DNA from: Bacteroidales bacterium UBA4345
Lineage (GTDB): Bacteria; Bacteroidota; Bacteroidia; Bacteroidales; Paludibacteraceae
Length of the DNA: 26,820 nucleotides
Direction: 5' to 3'
NCBI GenBank assembly: GCA_002396385.1
Contig: DGTD01000059.1
Coordinates: 1-26,820, forward strand
The notes beneath the pieces are model-generated. The model made no database searches and was not told the DNA's origin. It saw nothing but the letters and a program-made list of their open reading frames with translations. A program made the translations under genes and the position numbers. Shown in pieces: positions 23,757 to 26,820 of this stretch (within the stretch, counting starts at the first letter, position 1; the number at the start of each line of letters is the position of its first letter).

Positions 23757-25157
23757 TTATAAATCTATCGGTTTGCCTCCGTTCTTCCAGTGGGCTTCTA
23801 TATCTTCCAACTTCTTGCCTCGGGTTTCTGGCAGGAAGAAGTAGCCCCAAACAATGCCCACCATGGCTACAATGGCGAATACGCAGAAAACGCCTGCGGT
23901 TCCAAGCGCGTCGTTGTCGTTGAAGAATTTGGTGAAGCCTTTTATCATCTTGAAGAAGGTCCATACAATCAGGCTGTTGAAGGTCCAGTTGGCTACGGAA
24001 CCTATCGAACTTCCCACGCCGCGTACTTTTACAGGGAACACTTCGGTGATGATGAGCCAGCCCAATGGACCCATGCTGACTGCGAAGAAGGCGATGTAGC
24101 CCAACATGCTGCCTACTATGCCGTAACGCCCAGCGTCGCCCATCGTGTCGAGGTTGGCGAAACAGAGGGCTATCAGAAGCAGCGTGGTCACCATGCCGGT
24201 CATTCCCAGGAAGAACAGTTTGCGGCGACCTAATTTGTCGATGAGGAAGAGGCTGACAATGGTGAAGAGCACGTTGACCACGCCTACACTCACTTGCGCC
24301 ATTACTGCGGCCTCACTGTCGGCGAATCCGGCTTTCTGGAAGATGCTCGGTCCATAGTAGATGACGGTGTTGATGCCGACTGCCTGTTGGAAGAACATGA
24401 TGAGCGCTGCCAGCATTAGCGGATAGAACATCCACTTCTGTTGGAAGGTCTCTACCAGACCCATCTGGTTGCTTTCCTGTTGAAGGTCGTTCTTCATGTT
24501 CGACACTTCTGTCTCTATCACCGCTGGGTCTTCATATTTACGCATAATTTTGCGGGCTTCGTCTTCACGCTGTTTGCTCAGCAGCCAGCGTGGACTCTCG
24601 GGCAGAATCAACATTCCAACCAGCAATATGATGGCTGGCACTACGCCCACATAGAACATGGTGCGCCAACAGCTGTTGTCGGTGTTGTCGGCTATGGCGC
24701 TGTCGCTTAAGAAGGCTCCCAACAGTCCTACGGTGATGAGCAACTGGAACATCGACACTAACGTGCCACGGATGCGGGCCGGTGATATCTCGGCTATGTA
24801 GAGTGGCGTTGAGAACGACGCGATGCCTATGCCGACGCCTAGGAATATGCGCGCTAGCATCAGGTTGGTTACGTCTGGGGCCATGCCACACCATAGGGCG
24901 CCTAGCAGAAAAATGACGGCGGCTACCAGTATCACCGTACGGCGGCCGAAACGGTCGCTAAGCGCTCCGCTTACCAGGGCGCCTATCATTGCCCCGATGA
25001 GGGCGAATGTGGTGATGTCTTCTATCTGGCTGTCGGTTATGTTTAAATCGGCCTGCATAAACGGTATGGCTCCGCTAATGACTCCGGTATCGAAGCCGAA
25101 CAACAGTCCGCCTGTGGCGGCTATCGCTGCCATAAACCACACAAAGTTCTTGTTCAT
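23757..25157 (-). CDS. Sugar-porter family MFS transporter (XylE-like)
   Basis: This 466-residue inner-membrane protein shows the 12-helix sugar-porter pattern. GGLLFGFDTGVISGA is in helix 1, DRFGRR follows helix 2, PLYIAEISPARIRG is near helix 4, PESPRWL is in the central loop, QQAVGINTVIYYGPSIF is in helix 7, DKLGRRKLF follows helix 8, and PETRGKKLEDIE ends the protein. All are conserved for proton-linked uptake of pentoses or hexoses. The exact sugar cannot be told. It precedes the nitroreductase gene in the same operon. The region upstream has a -7-like box (TACTTTTG, 25294-25301) and a palindromic leader. Confidence 0.93.
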   Translation of the reverse strand: MNKNFVWFMAAIAATGGLLFGFDTGVISGAIPFMQADLNITDSQIEDITTFALIGAMIGALVSGALSDRFGRRTVILVAAVIFLLGALWCGMAPDVTNLMLARIFLGVGIGIASFSTPLYIAEISPARIRGTLVSMFQLLITVGLLGAFLSDSAIADNTDNSCWRTMFYVGVVPAIILLVGMLILPESPRWLLSKQREDEARKIMRKYEDPAVIETEVSNMKNDLQQESNQMGLVETFQQKWMFYPLMLAALIMFFQQAVGINTVIYYGPSIFQKAGFADSEAAVMAQVSVGVVNVLFTIVSLFLIDKLGRRKLFFLGMTGMVTTLLLIALCFANLDTMGDAGRYGIVGSMLGYIAFFAVSMGPLGWLIITEVFPVKVRGVGSSIGSVANWTFNSLIVWTFFKMIKGFTKFFNDNDALGTAGVFCVFAIVAMVGIVWGYFFLPETRGKKLEDIEAHWKNGGKPIDL

Positions 25158-25301
25158 GTCTTTTTTCGTTTTAGTGTTTTGTCGTTTGGTATTATTCTAT
25201 ATTGCTAATTATAGGTGACCTCTATAAATTCACTTTATCGAATTGTCTAGGCTGTAGAGGTCACGTTTTACAGCCCAAACAATTACTATGATGCAAAAGT
25301 A
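25158..25301 (-). promoter_or_regulatory. Palindromic leader and candidate promoter of the MFS gene
   Basis: A TACTTTTG box on the minus strand (25294-25301) would start a transcript near 25287, leaving about 130 bases before the ATG. The leader holds a perfect 10-bp pair, GTGACCTCTA (25215-25224) with TAGAGGTCAC (25255-25264), with a 30-base loop. A smaller GCTGTA/TACAGC pair (25251-25256 with 25269-25274) overlaps the right arm and could compete. Attenuation or an operator is inference. The remaining gene-free bases to 25553 hold the transposase remnant. Confidence 0.5.
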
Positions 25302-25366
25302 AAGTAATTAGTCCAAATTACCCACCCCCATTTTTTATATTGTACAACATAAACCACGAGGTACAT

Positions 25367-25531
25367 TTACGCAGTTATCCATTCTGAGTTGTATCTCAGA
25401 ATCTGCGAGTATCTGCATATGTTATAAACCATGTTTGTAAAGGCGATGTTTGCCTTTGCCCTGACGATGCCAATACACCTAAAGATCAAGCCACGCACAG
25501 GCCTGTTCACAAAACAGTAATACACATTTAC
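25367..25531 (-). pseudogene. C-terminal remnant of an IS transposase (IS5/IS4-like)
   Basis: On the minus strand an open frame without a start codon ends at the stop 25367-25369. It reads YYCFVNRPVRGLIFR, then KANIAFTNMVYNICRYSQIL. The R-A-K-A-x-I-x-x-T-N-x-V-Y-N-x-x-R-Y pattern is that of the C-terminal end of IS5/IS4-type DDE transposases. About 55 codons are left and a stop lies just upstream, so the element is dead. No terminal inverted repeats were identified. It sits in the gap between the MFS operon and the unknown secreted pair. Confidence 0.55.
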
Positions 25532-25553
25532 TTAGCTAATGTAAGCATGGGCC

Positions 25554-26378
25554 TTATTTGGACTGCTGGCTGGTAGTACCGAAAGGCCACGATTTTTTCA
25601 TCTTGAAATGTTTCACTTTGTCCTCTGTCCCTATCCTAAAATAGACACTGATGTAAACACGATCATTAAGCCAAGGCTGTCCCGAAGCCCCAAGGGATCT
25701 GCCACGAGCAAGAAATTCCCTCAGATTCGCACTAAGAACACTTCCTCCTTCTTCGGGTAGAGAACAATCCATACAGTCAAATTTTGAAAATCTGACTTTC
25801 GAAATAGGAGGTAAAATTTTACCGTCTCTTGTTTTCAAAAAAAGTCGTATGTCCTTCTTGTAGTCAATGTCATGTTCAAACCATCCGTTACTCAAATTGG
25901 CAGTATATTTCTTTTGGTCTGTCCCCACGTATTCAACGTATAAATCAATAGGCGTTAACAAGCTGTATACCTTATCAAAAATCGGCGTTTGGGAGGCATC
26001 TTCAACTTTCACCCTAATCGTCATGCCAGCGCTGTAGTTAGGGGCACAGACATACAGGCCACGCAACTCGAAGCCATGGAAAAATTCATTGTTGACTTTT
26101 CCCCATTCCAGTTTAAAGGGCAGGTCTGCTGTTAGACGATAATCTTGTTTAGAGCCAACCAACAACATTTCGTTTTCGCTAATGCGTTTGAATTTCACAA
26201 TGTTGCACAGCGGGTTGTCGCTGTCTACCGCATAGTTGTACTTATTTTTTATCTTCAAGTGGAAAGTGTCACCATCAAGGGGTTCTGCGTAGGACCTATC
26301 AGAACCTTGAGAGGTTAAATTCTGGGCAGAGCATATACTGCTTATACAGAGGAATATAGCAAATACTATCTGTTTCAT
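25554..26378 (-). CDS. Secreted protein of unknown family, tandem paralogue 1
   Basis: This 274-residue protein has a signal peptide (MKQIVFAIFLCISSICSAQ). The mature part is beta-rich. Its second half shares an evident block with the neighbour to the right: YVEYVGTDQKKY, then KKDIRLFLKTRDGK, SKVRFSKFDCMDCSLPEEGG and VYISVYFRIGT. A conserved FDxxDxxLP region with Cys residues is seen in both. I know no function. No lipobox and no T9SS tail are visible. A -7 box (TATATTTG, 26427-26434) lies about 50 bases upstream. Confidence 0.75.
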   Translation of the reverse strand: MKQIVFAIFLCISSICSAQNLTSQGSDRSYAEPLDGDTFHLKIKNKYNYAVDSDNPLCNIVKFKRISENEMLLVGSKQDYRLTADLPFKLEWGKVNNEFFHGFELRGLYVCAPNYSAGMTIRVKVEDASQTPIFDKVYSLLTPIDLYVEYVGTDQKKYTANLSNGWFEHDIDYKKDIRLFLKTRDGKILPPISKVRFSKFDCMDCSLPEEGGSVLSANLREFLARGRSLGASGQPWLNDRVYISVYFRIGTEDKVKHFKMKKSWPFGTTSQQSK

Positions 26379-26470
26379 ATTCTTAAGGCACTTAATTTGA
26401 CGGCTATTTCTCTAACTATTTATGTACAAATATAGCTCATTCTTAGAGTTCAGAGTAACTGAATCCCATT

Positions 26471-26820
26471 TTATCGTATTATTTCATACACTCTTCTCAC
26501 ACTCTTTGTGCCATCTTTATAAATGACAGTGATGTATATTGTAGTAAAATCTCTATTGACAAAAACGCTTTTCAAATCCTCGCGGAGGGTACCCCCTTTG
26601 TTATCTGGCAGGAGACCGTCACAACGGTCAAATCTTTTAAAACTCATTTTCTCAATGGGATACATTTTATCTCCGCCTCTTTCTTTAAAAAAGAAACGTA
26701 TATCCTTTTGGGGATCGAAGTCATTTTTAGGCCATTCGCACGTTAGGTCGGCGATGTACGGCTTTTGGTCAGTCCCTACGTATGCAACATAAAAACCAAT
26801 ACCCGGCAACAATCTGTACT
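26471..26820 (-). CDS. Partial tandem paralogue 2 of the unknown secreted protein (cut by the window edge)
   Basis: The frame runs off the right end of the window, so only the last ~116 residues are seen; the frame is open at 26820 (reading YRLLPGIGFYVAYVGTDQK). It aligns with residues about 143-260 of the gene to its left: FYVAYVGTDQKPYIADL, QKDIRFFFKERGGDK, FKRFDRCDGLLPDNKGG and IYITVIYKDGTK. The spacing between the genes is 92 bases. The likely arrangement is a tandem duplication that diverged. The true start and signal peptide are outside the window. Confidence 0.75.
   Translation of the reverse strand, partial: YRLLPGIGFYVAYVGTDQKPYIADLTCEWPKNDFDPQKDIRFFFKERGGDKMYPIEKMSFKRFDRCDGLLPDNKGGTLREDLKSVFVNRDFTTIYITVIYKDGTKSVRRVYEIIR

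Overview
The window looks like chromosomal DNA from a member of the Bacteroidota, most likely order Bacteroidales (Prevotella- or Bacteroides-like). Three secreted proteins end in domains that resemble type IX secretion (T9SS) sorting signals. Several genes have upstream TAnnTTTG boxes, in two cases 19 bases from a TTG, which is the Bacteroidetes promoter form. A C25 (gingipain-like) peptidase, a phoH-purC pair and menaquinone genes fit the same group. All assignments come from reading the sequence; no database search was run.

Layout. 1-1542: two 21-base direct repeats and a stand-alone reverse transcriptase (RT) that is not clearly intron, retron or DGR type, with a strong imperfect inverted repeat just upstream of its start. 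1694-2701: an unrecognised protein. 2988-6730: a two-gene operon of a fibre-like secreted protein and a C25-family cysteine peptidase with a T9SS tail. 7218-9533: a secreted GH16 beta-glucanase and a membrane protein with a C-terminal J-domain. 9570-10651: a PFL-activase-like radical SAM enzyme and a small Cys-rich protein with an internal lipobox-like site. 10722-12892: a repeat-rich region. Five copies of a ~122-bp unit with three hairpins lie here, three of them followed by a 13-bp motif at 32-bp spacing. In the middle sits a three-gene DUF3791/DUF3990-like module whose central gene is frameshifted in a homopolymer.

12966-20652 is mostly housekeeping: proC-proB (proline synthesis), a DUF2059 secreted protein, menB-menC (menaquinone), a small lipoprotein, a small Ser/Gly-rich protein, and phoH-purC. 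20739-22708 is a translationally coupled pair of secreted proteins (beta-helix, and an EYFFD-repeat protein with a T9SS tail). 23079-25157 is a sugar-porter MFS transporter followed by an exported nitroreductase lipoprotein with a Cys-repeat linker. 25367-25531 is the decayed tail of a transposase. 25554 to the right edge holds two tandem paralogues of an unknown secreted family; the second is cut by the window end.

The best candidates for something undescribed are the RT with its structured leader, the radical SAM/Cys-rich pair, the composite hairpin repeats that bracket the DUF3990 module, and the Cys-array nitroreductase.
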